A stretch of 64,000 bases of DNA from positions 594,877-658,876 of the forward strand of contig NW_027192205.1 of assembly GCF_041956535.1 (NCBI RefSeq). The letters run 5' to 3'. The position numbers and the translations under genes were made by a program. Source of the stretch: Calcarisporiella thermophila CBS 279.70 (taxonomy: Eukaryota > Calcarisporiellomycota). The notes under the pieces were generated by a model. It had not been told where the DNA came from, did not search any database, and was given only the letters and a program-made list of their open reading frames with translations. Numbering within the stretch: position 1 is the stretch's first letter; every line of letters starts with the position of its first letter. Positions 43,741-55,715 of the stretch are shown in pieces.

Positions 43741-44930
43741 ACCCTCCCCTCCCCTCTTCCAGCCTTTTTCTCGAATCTTTGTTTGTACTGTTAAGTCCAT
43801 GTGTTTTGATTTACAAAAACAAAAACAATCAAATAATAATCTTGTCCATTTGCTGTTTCTTTAACCGACTTGGAAAGTTGATGTCATGCCTGTATTAAAA
43901 GGGAAAATTAGGTGCACCTAGATATAGAGGCGATTGCTTGGAATAAGTCGTGCAAATAAGCATTACAGGTAGATTATTAGCGTTTCATCACAGACTAAAT
44001 AAAAAATAGCTTGGGCAATGCACCCAACTTGTCATCAATAGGATCTTGTTTAGGAAAAATAAGAGATTATATTAGTGTCTTTTTGGATAATAGACCGAAC
44101 GCAACAATTTGGAATATAGAGTCCCAGTAGTAACTGATATAAATAAATATTATCCAAAACATCCCAACTTCAACACAGTTGTACCAAATTTCTTACGCTT
44201 ACCACTTTTTCTTATCCTGGATTCTATGGTTTATCATCCCTTTCATTTGATGTATTAATGCAATTTATAAATATGAAAAATTAGTATTCCTTTTAATAGG
44301 TAGATATATTCTTTATTTAATCACTTTATTATATCCTTTATTGATATTACACTCTCTCCTTCTGCACGTATTTCTTCCTAGTGCATTCTTCAAATATTTC
44401 CGCCTCCTGTCTTCCACTCTTGTTACTACCTAAAAGCTATCTTGTCACTACATGGTTTCCGTTAATTTTTATCTTTTTTTTTATCTTTTTTTTCTACATT
44501 TTTTTTAACAAAGGACTTTTATTGAAAAGTGTCCTATCCTGTTAAAAAGGTAGGGTAGCTTCTACGTCAAAATCACCCAGGTAATGCTCCTGGCCTTCCT
44601 TGCAGAATTTGGAGAATAGACGGAAAAAAGGAAGGAAGAAAAGGATTTAAGTGTAAGAGGAAGAGAGAAAAGGTGATGAGGAAAGAGCTAGGAAAGTATG
44701 GAAACAGCAATTAGCTTAATAAAGAAGGGGATAGGAATAACTGTAAGAGGGGGGGGATAAAGGTTGTGTGCAATGGTATTAAGATAGGCTACTTATGTAC
44801 ATGAAATAACGAAAAGAACTTTTTTCTACAGGTTATTGAGGTGTTTCTTTCTAAGATCCCGCTCAAAAAGAAGAAAAAAGGATGGATCTGCCATTATAAT
44901 TATAAAGAACTAGGGTGATGTGAAAATTTT
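43741..44930. other. AT-rich intergenic
   Basis: Low-complexity AT-rich sequence with T and A runs; no gene or RNA that I recognise. It marks the transition to the AT-rich, intron-dense right half. Confidence 0.45.
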
Positions 44931-45002
44931 TAGCGACGAAAGGTTTCGATCCTTTGACCTTCAGGTTATGAGCCTGACGAACTTCCACTGTTCCACGTCG
45001 CT
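44931..45002 (-). tRNA. Initiator tRNA-Met (CAU)
   Basis: 72 nt. The acceptor stem AGCGACG pairs with CGTCGCT, with A1:U72 as in eukaryotic initiators. Anticodon stem-loop TCAGG-CTCATAA-CCTGA gives anticodon CAT. The T loop is ATCGAAA, that is, A54 and A60 instead of TTC, the hallmark of eukaryotic initiator tRNA. A TTTT tract lies just downstream. No intron. Confidence 0.95.
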
Positions 45003-45020
45003 TCAACATGAATATCGTAA

Positions 45021-45398
45021 TTCGAGTCACATATCAAGCCAACTCTAAGATTCAAACTCCGACGCCAATTAAAAACTGGTTTTCTGTGGAGGTGGTTTAT
45101 CAGGCTCCAACAAAAGATCCTCGATAAGCCCTGGACAAGCATGCATAAGTACGAGAAACTCTTCGAATTCCACGAGGAGACGCGGGGCAAAGTTCAACAA
45201 GTCTCCATGTGGTTACACGACATCATGGTGTGGAGTATACATAAGACCAGGATTGCAATTGTAATGGACAACCAAGACCACGAGGACATCGCATTCAAGT
45301 GTATCCTTTTATCAGATCTTATCATAGCAATCAAAGGACAATGGATACAGGCACAGAGGAAAAAAGACGAAGAAGGGCTCAAGCAAAAATGGGGATAG
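45021..45398 (+). other. Open frame of unknown origin beside the tRNA
   Basis: A 125-codon frame without stop beginning 19 bp from the tRNA 5' end; the first ATG is at 45141 (85 aa to the stop at 45396-45398). The sequence is not low-complexity (for example HDIMVWSIHKTRIAIVMDNQ, FKCILLSDLIIAIKGQW) and looks like globular protein, but there is no family match that I can name. It may be an exon of a broken gene or part of the neighbouring retroelement debris. Confidence 0.3.
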
Positions 45399-45849
45399 AG
45401 CTCGCTAATCCAGATCGATGACAGCCAAGAAGTAGCCTTCGTTTTCGAGGAAGCCAAGAACACCTAATCTATCAAATTCCTTTACTAACAAAAAAGGATA
45501 CTTCTTAATAAAAATCCTCCAAAAATAAAAAATACTATATTCCATGGGCAAACTAGCCTATCCTGCCCTCACCAGATTCTGGATTTTTCAAATATTACTG
45601 TTTCTTAATTCTCCTGTAACTCCCTCCAGTATTGGGTTATATCCTGCACAAAGACACTCGTTCTGTGATTTTATTTTTCAAGATTGCATATATACTCTGT
45701 TAAAGAGGTTTTAAATTTCACATAAATTCTGGCTAGGAGTACTAGCTAGGTGGTTTTGACGTACTAATTATATATGATATTTCAGTCTATTCAAGAAATT
45801 TCACAGAACATTTGAAGCATCTTTGCGAAGTCATTGTCAAAATGTGAGC

Positions 45850-46260
45850 GAGCTATTTCCCGAGTAAATTTGAATATCATCAATAAATACTACCACGTGT
45901 TTCCACAGTATTCCATCTAGTATTCTTCTCATGAGTCGCTGGAAGATGACCGCCTCGTTGGTGAATCCAATAACATTACATTAAATTGGTAGCCACTCTG
46001 TCTCGTGATAAAAACCGTTATGGTTTATCCTCGTCCTTCATGGCTACTTCTCAGTAACCGCTATCAGTGTATAGCACCAAAAAATCGTGAAACCATTTTG
46101 TGAGTGCTGATACTAAGAATCTCACATGGGCGTCCGTAGTTAATCAGCATATCTTGATACAGGAAGTTAGCGATGGTTTCTTTAATTGCTTCAAGTTAGT
46201 AATTTTACGCGCCTTAAATGGGGAGGTTTCATTGCCTTAACATAATCTTGAGTTAGTGCT
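45850..46260 (-). pseudogene. Decayed Ty3/gypsy-like retrotransposon pol remnant
   Basis: On the minus strand, fragments with stops and frameshifts match retroelement polyprotein. At 46204-46240 and 46112-46177 there is an integrase-core piece (VKAMKPPHLRRVK; FLYQDMLINYGRPCEILS). At 45855-46075 there is a reverse transcriptase piece with GFTNEAVIFQRLMRRI and the active-site box VVFIDDIQIYSG, which is of the Ty3/gypsy kind. The two pieces nearly touch, with the integrase piece first, which is not the usual Ty3/gypsy order. No long terminal repeats are seen. It is dead: several stops interrupt every frame. Confidence 0.75.
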
Positions 46261-46952
46261 ATCTAATAAGCGTAGCCAAATGCATCCATTTCCGTTTCGT
46301 GAAATGAACATGAGTATTGAATAGTATGGCACTGATGGTTATTAGAAGGTCGAACTGGAATAAGGCAATCTTGTTGTAAATTGGAACCTCTATTTATTAT
46401 ACAAGATGGTACTATGGCATATTCAAAGGTACCATTTCTGTTTGTGCATGGTATTTGTCAAATATGGACATCAAGCATATGTTCGAGTGCTCAAGATGAA
46501 GAAAGACGAAAACTGAATACAAACAAATGGATAGCATCCGAAGAAGTAACATAAAGTAACGAATTGGCTAAGATCGAATAGCTATAAAATATTTAACGTT
46601 TATTTACAGATTTGCTTATATTAGGTCTACGAATTCTCCTTCTCTTTTCGACCTTTTGATGCCCACAGTTAGTATTCCCTTTCCCTTTGTTTTACTACGA
46701 CCTTCATTATTTTCTTTTTACTTAAAAATAACTTAGTATTCACTATTTTACACTGATCATCTATTTCACTTAGCCATTGCTCTCCTTTTTTATATTTTTA
46801 TTCCATTGTTTGCTAATGTATTTAATGTGTATCATCATGATTTTTATTTTCAGTAATTTATACTTTAATGTTATAAAAAAAAATAAATTATATTTAAAAA
46901 TAGTCATTCAGCTATCTAGAATTTTGTTAAAGATAAAAAATCAAAAGTCAAT
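46261..46952. other. AT-rich sequence, possibly more retroelement debris
   Basis: Upstream (on the minus strand) of the integrase fragment. No clear motif, though it may be more of the same element. No intact gene. Confidence 0.35.
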
Positions 46953-47025
46953 CGCCCATGGCAGGACTCGAACCTGCAACCTTTAGATCCGAAGTCTAAC
47001 GCGCTATCCATTGCGCCACATGAGC
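46953..47025 (-). tRNA. tRNA-Arg (UCG)
   Basis: 73 nt. Acceptor GCTCATG pairs with CATGGGC, the anticodon loop CTTCGGA gives anticodon TCG, and the T arm is CAGG-TTCGAGT-CCTG. T runs follow the 3' end as a Pol III terminator. No intron. Confidence 0.95.
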
Positions 47026-47231
47026 TTACATTTTTGGATGTAATAAAAAATAAATATATAGCAAAATTTAAAAAAACTTATATTGTTTTTTATTGTCAGA
47101 ATACAAAAATGAAATAATTTTATTAATTACACATAATATTCAATACTCATATTAATGTTTAAACTTAAAATTCTTTATTTTTTTTGTTTTTTCACGACTA
47201 TAATTAATCTAATCTCTCCAATCGGTGTAGA

Positions 47232-47305
47232 GTTTTCGTGGTGTAGTTGGTTATCACGTACGCCTCACACGCGTAAGGTCTCCGGTTCGAACCCGGACGA
47301 AAACA
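47232..47305 (+). tRNA. tRNA-Val (CAC)
   Basis: 74 nt. Acceptor GTTTTCG pairs with CGAAAAC, anticodon stem-loop TACGC-CTCACAC-GCGTA gives anticodon CAC, and the T arm is CCGG-TTCGAAC-CCGG. It is followed by a T7 terminator. No intron. Confidence 0.95.
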
Positions 47306-47461
47306 TTTTTTTACTCTTTAAACCATTGACAAATATTTTTTATTACAAAAATATTTATATTCTTATATTAATTAATTCATCGATTTATATCCAATATAAA
47401 CAAATCGAAGTCCTTAAGAGGAATATATATATTATGATTGTCAATTTATAATTCTCTCCAA

Positions 47462-49715
47462 CTAGTGGTGGAACAAGCGGAGGTTCGTCATACAATAAAC
47501 AATGCCATATCCGTTCGCGGCTTGAATGACCTGTTCGTCTTGAATGCTACCGCTAGGTGCTGCGATATAGGATACTCCACTTTGACGTGCACGGTGCACA
47601 TTATCTGGGAACGGGAAGAAAGCATCAGATGACAGAGAAACGCCACTTAATTGATCCAAATGCGCACGGCGCTCCTCTGCGGAGAGAGGTTCTGGCACAG
47701 TATTAAACATTGATGCCCAAGCTTCATATTCTGCGCCTTTGCCGATTTTGTCGAGGATATAAAGATCGATTGCGTTTGATTTATCAGCACGCTTTGCTTC
47801 TTTTTTGAAGTCGAAGTTGAGAATCTTTGGATGATGACGAAGCCACCTATTAAAATAGAGTAGCCAACATAAAATTGAGAGCAACGATCCTGTTTATCCG
47901 TATGAAATTACCAGTTATCTGCCTTGTCACCTGCGAGGCGGGTGCAGTGAATACGTGACTGCTGGCCGGCTCCCAAACCGATTACCATTCCGTTTTTGGC
48001 GTAGCACACGGAATTCGACTGCGTATATTTGAGAGCAATGGTTGCCACTACTAAATCGATGACTGCATTTTTCGGCAGGTCCTTATTGCTACTGACAATG
48101 TTTTGGAAGAGCGAGTCATCTATCTTGGCATCATTTCGTTTCTGCTCAAGGTACAGGCCATAGACTTGTCGCTTTTCCATTTCCTCGGGGACATAGGCTG
48201 GGTCCATCTTAAGCACAGTGTATTTACCAGCCTTCTTCTTTGAAAGAATCTCAAGCGCCGCGGGTTCGAAATCAGGAGCAATCACTCCGTCAGAGACTTC
48301 ACGGGAAATAATCTTGGCGGTGAGAACATCGACTTTGTCACTTAGGGCAATCCAGTCACCGAATGAGGACATGCGATCAGCACCTAGAGATATTGAGGAG
48401 TTGTTAAAATCGATCTCGTTACGAGATTTCTACAGCATTGGTGTTTTTGGCCACCTACCACGAGCACGAGCATATGCACAAGCCAATGGTGTAAGCTCTG
48501 GCAAATCGTCGACAAAATACACTTTTTTCTCTACATCACTCAATGGCAATCCAACAGCAGCACCTGCGGGGGATACATGTTTGAAGGAGGCAGCAGCAGG
48601 AAGTCCAGTGGACTCTTTTAGCTCTTTAACAAGTGCCCATGAGTTCAAGGCATCTAATAAATTAATGTATCCCGGAGAGCCCGACATGACTGAAACAAAA
48701 AGCTATTTAGCAAACGTTAAAAAACATTTTAGGAGAAAGTTTACCTTCAATGGGCAAATTCCCATCTTTGACATAAACTTGCGCAGGCTTTTGATGAGGA
48801 TTGGCTCCATAACGCAGGGTCAATTGAGAAGTCCCAGCAGCATATTGCTGGCGGAAATACCCAGAGATAGCATCATCGTAATCGGCCGTGTGGTTGAAGG
48901 CCTAAGTATCCGTTAATATAAAACGTCCAGAGGTGTTTCGGAATTATAGAGGATATCTCACTTTAAGAGCAAACAATTTACGGGTAGTATCCGAAACTCC
49001 ACCCGATTTCAACTCCTGTACAAACTGGGCATAGTCCGATGGATCCGAGAGAATTGTCACTCGGTCATGGTTTTTTGCAGCGGCGCGTAGAAGTGTCACA
49101 CCACCTTGAAGCGAATAAAATTATCAGCAATATTCGTAATAATAATTAAGAACACCTACCTATATCGATCTCTTCTACAGCTTCTGGGACTGTTACTCCT
49201 GGTTTTGCAATAGTTTCCTTGAAAGGATATAGGTTGCACACAACAAAGTCTATCTTAGCAATTCCCTGCGTAGCAAGGTCCTTTTCATCACTAGGTATAT
49301 TACGTGCAAGGATACCACCATGCACGGCAGGGTGTAGGGTCTTAACACGGCCACCGAGAATTTCAGGGGCTTTGGTGATATCAGAAACATCACTAAGTAT
49401 ACGTGTATAAAATGATTTAGAAAAAAGTAACATATCAACTTAGGGGTGCATTTACCCAATTGGAATTCCTGCCTCACGAATCATACGTGCAGTACCTCCA
49501 GAGCCCAAAAGACGCACATTTTGACCATGGAGCTCCCTGGCAAGTTCAAGAAGACCAGTTTTATTGTAAACCGAGAGGATGGCTAAAAAACACGAAGATA
49601 TTAAGACATTAGGAATCCATCTTAGGAGTATGTATAATATATGCAAAAATAATGTAAGCTATTATTAAAAACTAAAAGAATATGGAAATTATGTACCAAT
49701 TTTTTGGTCCGACAT
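47462..49715 (-). CDS. ADE17: Bifunctional AICAR transformylase / IMP cyclohydrolase
   Basis: Catalyses the last two steps of de novo IMP synthesis in the cytosol (the yeast pair is ADE16/ADE17). About eight exons on the minus strand, about 590 aa. The first exon is very short: ATG at 49715 encodes MSDQKI and is joined to [23 protein letters not shown] cyclohydrolase (MGS-like) motifs follow: [52 protein letters not shown]. The transformylase half shows [15 protein letters not shown], the catalytic [65 protein letters not shown] and [20 protein letters not shown], and [15 protein letters not shown]. The start sits 175 bp from the divergent ATG at 49891, so the two genes share a short promoter. 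Very secure. Confidence 0.94.
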
Positions 49716-49890
49716 GACAAAAACGCAATTGCTTTGAAAAAATTCAGAAGATGCTTGAGCTTGTCAAACTGTTTGGATTTTCTAAAATGAAAAAAAAATT
49801 TCCCCGAGATTACTGAGGTAAGCCACGGATGTTGGCAGTCACTCAATACTTTTGTTACTTTTTGTGGAGAGAAAGTCTGACAAGAAATTA

Positions 49891-52800
49891 ATGACGAGTG
49901 CGACGGCTCGCTCACCTGTCTCCTTATGGAGGCAATCGCGTCAACAGCATCCCGAAGTTCGTGCGTATACGCGTACTGTACTCCATAACCCGGTAATCCG
50001 TCAGGTAGCCTTGTGCGCCTTAAGATCTCCAGTGGCAAAAGATGTAATTTTCTCAAAGGTATTTAGCACTATCCATTTATCTAATAGAAAATGTTTTCTA
50101 ACTTTGTTAATTAATAATACTTTATTTTAACAAGGAAACCTCTTTAGAGCTCTTAGAACTTCAGGAAAACTTCACGCTCAGTTCTCTGCTAGAGCAGCCT
50201 ACCTTTGGTATTGTCAAAGATATGCGTGTACTGCATTGCTTCTTCAATGACGACAGGGTAGCTGGCGAACTTTCTCAGAAATGTACCACTATTCCTGGTG
50301 AAGATGTACTCGTTTTTCTATCCGACTCTGGCATGCTCTCATTTGTAACTTGGAAACCGCCAGAAGATGGAAATAAGGGTCGTTTTATTGCGGCTGCGCA
50401 GGTATCATCGTAATATTGGTCAGCCACCATAATATGAAGTACCTTAATAATCCAAATATCTTGTATTCATATTACCAGCATCCTATTTCTCGACCTGGCT
50501 TTCACTTCAAGGATACTCAGCGACTGCTATGCATTGACCCTTTGTAAGCGATTAACACTTCTAGTTTCTTAAAGTTTCCATATTAATAAGATACCTTACT
50601 TGGTCCTAGATCAAGAGTCATTGCCGCAGCCCCTTTTCAAGATTCTGTTACTATAATTACTCTAAACACACTAACTCGAGAGAACTTTGATCCCGTCAAA
50701 GAAGTAAAACAAATTTTATGAAAATTAAAAAACCTTTAACTAATCCCTTTCCATCTTATTAGGTAAAACATATTGCTTTCGAGGGAGTTGTCCTCGATAT
50801 GGCATTCCTTTTTCCTTCTGATGGCCAAGAAGAATTCGCATACCTCGTAATGGCTTTTGCAGGGTGAGTGCAATAGATTCTATGGTATCTATGTTTTAGA
50901 AAGTGCTGACCCGTTTTTTATAGTGATGTGGATAAATCAATGAATATCAGCATATATCAAATAGCAACCAGCAAAATCCTGGAGCATTCAAATTTATATG
51001 CTAATATGACACTGTACCATGGTACTACTTATTCTTTAGTTTTTAATACCCCGATGTAATTTGAATTATTTTATGTCAGGTGGCCCGATTTTATTGCGCG
51101 TTATTGCAATTCCAGAATACCCGGAAAACTTCTTAGTGTTTTCAGTTAGTTAACCTATATCATTTAGAGGTTTTTTTTTGTTCCATTTAGCATTTAAATT
51201 CCTTAGGAAACTGAAGCAATGCTACTTCGCGTCTCACAAGTGGTTTCAGCAGTAACCGATTATCCACGGTGTGTCGTTCTTTCCTCTGATAACGATGGTA
51301 AGCAGACATATTCAAAGCTTATGCAGTAGTTCTCTAATGTTTTTTCATTTTTATAGCTATATTAACAGCGTTTACTTCAATCCAATCTTCTAACGGCTCA
51401 CAATATCTCTATGCAAGCAGCGATGAAGGCACAATATTCAAAATCAGCCCCTCGTTGGACTGTGGAATACAAGTTTGTCGGGTAGATGACATATTTCCCG
51501 TTGGGCCTACAATGGCTTTACTCTCCTCTTCAGAAGAGTTCGGCGATATACTAGCTGTTACAGGAGAAATGTGTGACGGAGCTGTTATATCGGTTGGTCC
51601 ATTATATTTGCCTCACTTAGTCAAGGTTTAATGTAATTTACAAAATGTTTGGTTTATGCTAGGTACTTGGTAGCCAGAAAATTTCCCAACTTCAAACTAT
51701 AGCAAACTGGTCCCCAGTTGTTGATTTTCGTCTTGTCGATACTTACCACTCCAAATTCAATACCGCCTATTTGTGTAGTGGTCGGGGACGGTACGGAGCC
51801 ATACGAGAAGTGCGATTTGGGATTGGAATTGAGACAACAGCTACCACTGCAGCGGAGTTTAATGGGTAGGCTAATTTTTGCTGCAATATGCTTTGATATT
51901 TCAACTTATTTTGGGCTGATAGGATTACCGGTATATGGAATTTAAAAAATCGACCAGAAGACAGCAACGATACCTTTTTGGTGCTTTCATTTGTACGAGA
52001 GACGAGACTCATGGATTTAGGAAGTAGGTCAATTCGAATTTTAATGCAACAGATATGTGCTGAGCATATTTCTTGCTTTTCTTTACAGCTGGTGAACTGG
52101 AAGACATTACAGATACCAGTGGCTTCGACATGAACATGAGCACGATCTATGCCTCGACACTCCCTGAAGCTCCGGGGTATCTGATGCAAGTACATAATGA
52201 TGCGATTGTTATTACGCAACCAAGACGGAAGGAAAATTTAGATGATATCAAAGAGCAAGAAGTGATCCGTTGGACTCCGCCATTTGAGTGGAATATCGTG
52301 CTCGCCACAAGCGGCGGTATGAGAGTTTTCCTGTGTCTAGCTAAGGGATATAAAAATACTCTTTGCATATATACAGTGACTTTAGATGGTCATAGGTTCG
52401 AATAATTGTGTGTTACTTACCAATAAGGCTGGCGATATTAACAATTCTCGTTTTCTGATAATTAAGAGAAGCACTTTCTCTGGAGGTGTCTAAGAAATTG
52501 CAAGATGAACCTAGCTGTATTTCCTGGTGCCCCTCAGAGTAATCCTTCTCGTTGCGATTCTTTATTAAGTCCAATCAATTTTCTAACCATGCCTATTAGC
52601 GATGAATTCTATCACACATTCATTCTGCTCGGAAACCACGCCCCCTCAGTTGACATTTTCGCGTTGGGGAAAACCGGATATTTGACGCCTCACAAAAGAA
52701 TAGTTTTAAGTATATACCTCATGGCTTAGAGTAACTCTGATGATTTGGTTATTTATCCTTGGTAAAATAGACGATTATGCACTCAGACTCATCAATGTTC

Positions 52801-54948
52801 CCCACTCTGTATTTTTAACTTGCCGTGACGATCATCGCCAGTCATATCTTGTTATTGGTCTCCGTGAAGGGAGCGTAGTTTACTTTGATGTGGATTGGGA
52901 AGAATATGGCATGCCTACATATACAAACCCGGTCATACGTCGCGTAGGAACTCTACCTGTACGTCTAATACCCGGAGAGAGAGGAGAGTTTTTAGCGCTG
53001 TCAGACCTGGAATGGAAAGTCTCATTGGGTTGGACTAGTCTTGAGTTTTCAAGAATTTTACTTGATAACCCACAGCAGGTAAGTACTCTTTTGAAAATTA
53101 CATTAATTTTATTTATTTAATCCTGGTGTTAATCCTGAATAGATAACGATGGCTACCCCCTTCTCTTACAATGATTCCATCTCCACCTATATGATTATTA
53201 CCGATGATGGCCGTCTTCACTTTGCCTCTCTTCGCGAGCGACCTCGATATAAGATGCGGACCATTCCATTGAACGAAATGCCCAGACGTCTAGTGTATGA
53301 TGAGAAAAGTGGAAATCTGGTAGTAGCGTGCTTGGGTCGCGAGGCAATGATAAAAGTGGTTGATCCGAAAAGGTAGACGATGAAATAATCCATTTGTAAA
53401 GTAGAGGTGTGCTGACTTTTACTCTGACTGCAGAGGAAAAATCTTGCACGAAAAGAATTTATTTGAAGAGGAGATATATTGCATGATAGGTAGGCAATAG
53501 TTTATCCTCCCTTATTTGACTCGTAGATAGTTGCTTCAACTACAATGCTTTTTAGGGTGGAAGTTAAAATCCGACCACGGCTGCAAAGAGATTATTGTCG
53601 TTGGAACAGGAGTACGCACATTTTTTGATTTCAATGTTCCGCCGTCGCTGGGACTCTGCCATTTATTCGAATTGGAGGTACTTCACTTTTATTCACTTAT
53701 AATTTCTCCCTGCTAATTGTTGTTCATTAGGAAAATGAACAAAAAGAAGTGCGACTTACCGAGATCTGTCACAATGATTTTCATGAGGGAGCGGTCCATG
53801 CAGTGTGTCCCCTAATGGATGACTATCTTCTCATATCGTCCGGGAAAATATTGAATATTTATCAGTTTAATTTTGAAAACAATACGTAAGCATATTTATT
53901 TGTTGTTCGATCTTTGCCAAGGGCAACTCAATTCTGCCACTTTACTAGTCTCACGCTTATCCACCGTAAGATTCTTCGTTGTCTCATCACAAGCTTGAGT
54001 ACATATGGCAATCGGATCTGCGTCGGCACACAAAAGGATTCCCTCTTGCTTTTTTCATTTAGTTCTACTCCAGTGGCACCTTCTTCCGCCCATGCTGCTA
54101 ATATTACTCCTACCTCGACTACAACCCTCACATTTCTTAAGAGCGAGGCCAATTCACGCATGATTGACGATAGTCTGATGCTTTCAGATAGCCTTGTAAT
54201 AGCCTCTGATAAGATGGGCGGAGTATTTGGGATGGGATGTCCGGTGGATGGCAGGCGAGAGCGAGGAGATGATGAAAGTAGGGAAAGGACAACTAATAGT
54301 GGATGGAATGGGGGCGGAGTAAGTAAGAGTGTAGGCCCGTATTTTAGTGTTGGACGTGGTGAAGTCGTCCCTCGGTTTCGCGTAGGTTCACTGGTATTTC
54401 CGCATTGGAACAATACTATGAGATTAGATCTGGGTGAAGATGATTATGAGAAGGCGAGGAAGGAAATCACCTTAAGTTGGCATCAAGGATGGGATGGAAA
54501 GGGAGAAAAGGAGGGTGGTAAAGTAGACGACCAAGGGGAGAGTGTTGTCGGATGCACCGTGTTAGGAGGATTACAAGTATGGCTCCGTCTTAACCAACAC
54601 GCATACGAAATACTAGTGCTTTTGCAGCGCGCCCTGGAGCGCCATTCAGGGACCAGCTTACTTCTGTCCAATCAACATTCGCGCCCGGCGCGCCACTCGT
54701 TTTCCCACGCTATAAATGGCGACTTCGTGACCTCGTTCTTATATCTTTCAGCCAGAGAGCAAGAGGAGGTCCTACTGAGATATCCGGACTTGGTAGCAAG
54801 GGTAGTCGAACCGGATGCTTGGGGCTTGTTATTGGGAAACGAAAATCGAGATATCCTGTTTGGGATAAGCGAGGTTGGGAGGAGAGTAAGAGCCATAGCC
54901 AAAGGGTTATGTGCACTGCTAGAGAAACTAGAAGGGAAATGTGTATAG
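49891..54948 (+). CDS. DDB1/MMS1/CPSF_A superfamily beta-propeller protein
   Basis: Large protein of the family that includes DDB1, Mms1, CPSF160/Cft1 and SF3B3/Rse1; members are triple beta-propeller scaffolds in cullin-4 ligases, mRNA 3' processing or splicing. Some 18-20 small exons with introns of about 50-90 nt. The N-terminal part (YTRTVLHNPVIRQVALCALR, ISKETSLELLEL-type strand, GEDVLVFLSDSGMLSFVTWK) fits MMS1_N. The middle has DFRLVDTYHSKFNTAYLCSG and a joined LREALSLEVSKKLQDEPSCI. The C-terminal CPSF_A part shows HEGAVHAVCPLMDDYLLIS, ICVGTQKDSLLLFSF, LVIASDKMGGVFG and NGDFVTSFLYLSAREQEEVL. A Ser/Arg/Gly-rich insert near 54240-54330 is unusual. I cannot decide which paralogue it is; an Mms1/Rik1-like role in a ligase is my best guess. 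The start at 49891 is the first in-frame ATG. Confidence 0.75.
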
Positions 54949-55715
54949 ATAAAATTATACCGTCATATTGAAACGGATTTTCTTTGTAATGCACTATTTT
55001 ATTAAAAGATTGCTGGAAATCTAAAAGGTAAAGACGTATAGGTCATCGTACATAAAGTGCTGCTGTATTTACAACAAGATAATTGAGAATATCTCAACGA
55101 TAAACAATCTGGCTTTTCGCGTGAGGCTCTCCTAGGGATGAATACTACTCGCAGTAATGAGCAAAAGAATTGAATCTTCAAACATATTGCACTTATTGAT
55201 CTCTCCACTTACCGCATGTGTAACTTCTATTGTCGGTTTACCTGGACAACTAATATCGAGGATATTTCATATGTTTCAGTTAAATTCTATTAACAATTAG
55301 TTTGCAATTATGCCTTACATTCTGAAAAGTCTTGGAAAAGGAGAGCAAACAATCTTGTTTGGAACAAGTTTGCATTGGTATTGAACAATCTCAGCGAGTC
55401 TGCACTCCTCCTTTACATGTTGTTTGGGTGACGGATCAACTTGTGTAGACATGCTGACGAATGACAAGTTTTTTTTCCAAAAGAAAAGTTGATGATCGCA
55501 GGATTGACGTCAGCATAAAGGGATTTCAATAAGTTAGTCTCTGCTCTCTTGCTCCTCTTTACGCTGAAAGAGAATCAAAAAAAAAATAATTTATTCACAC
55601 ACGCATTTTTTCTTGTTCCTTTCTTTCTCTTCTTCTTCTCTCTTCCCTCCTCTATATATACATATATATTAATTTCACTTTATTCAAATCCGCAGAAAAA
55701 AAAATTGTCAAAAAG
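54949..55715. other. Intergenic before CAF40
   Basis: AT-rich, with C/T-rich and TATATACATATATA sequence at about 55650-55670, immediately before the CAF40 leader. No gene is seen. Confidence 0.5.

Noticed and set aside
47155-47451. 98-codon frame covering tRNA-Val
   Set aside because: It reads straight through a well-formed tRNA gene and has no protein-like features.
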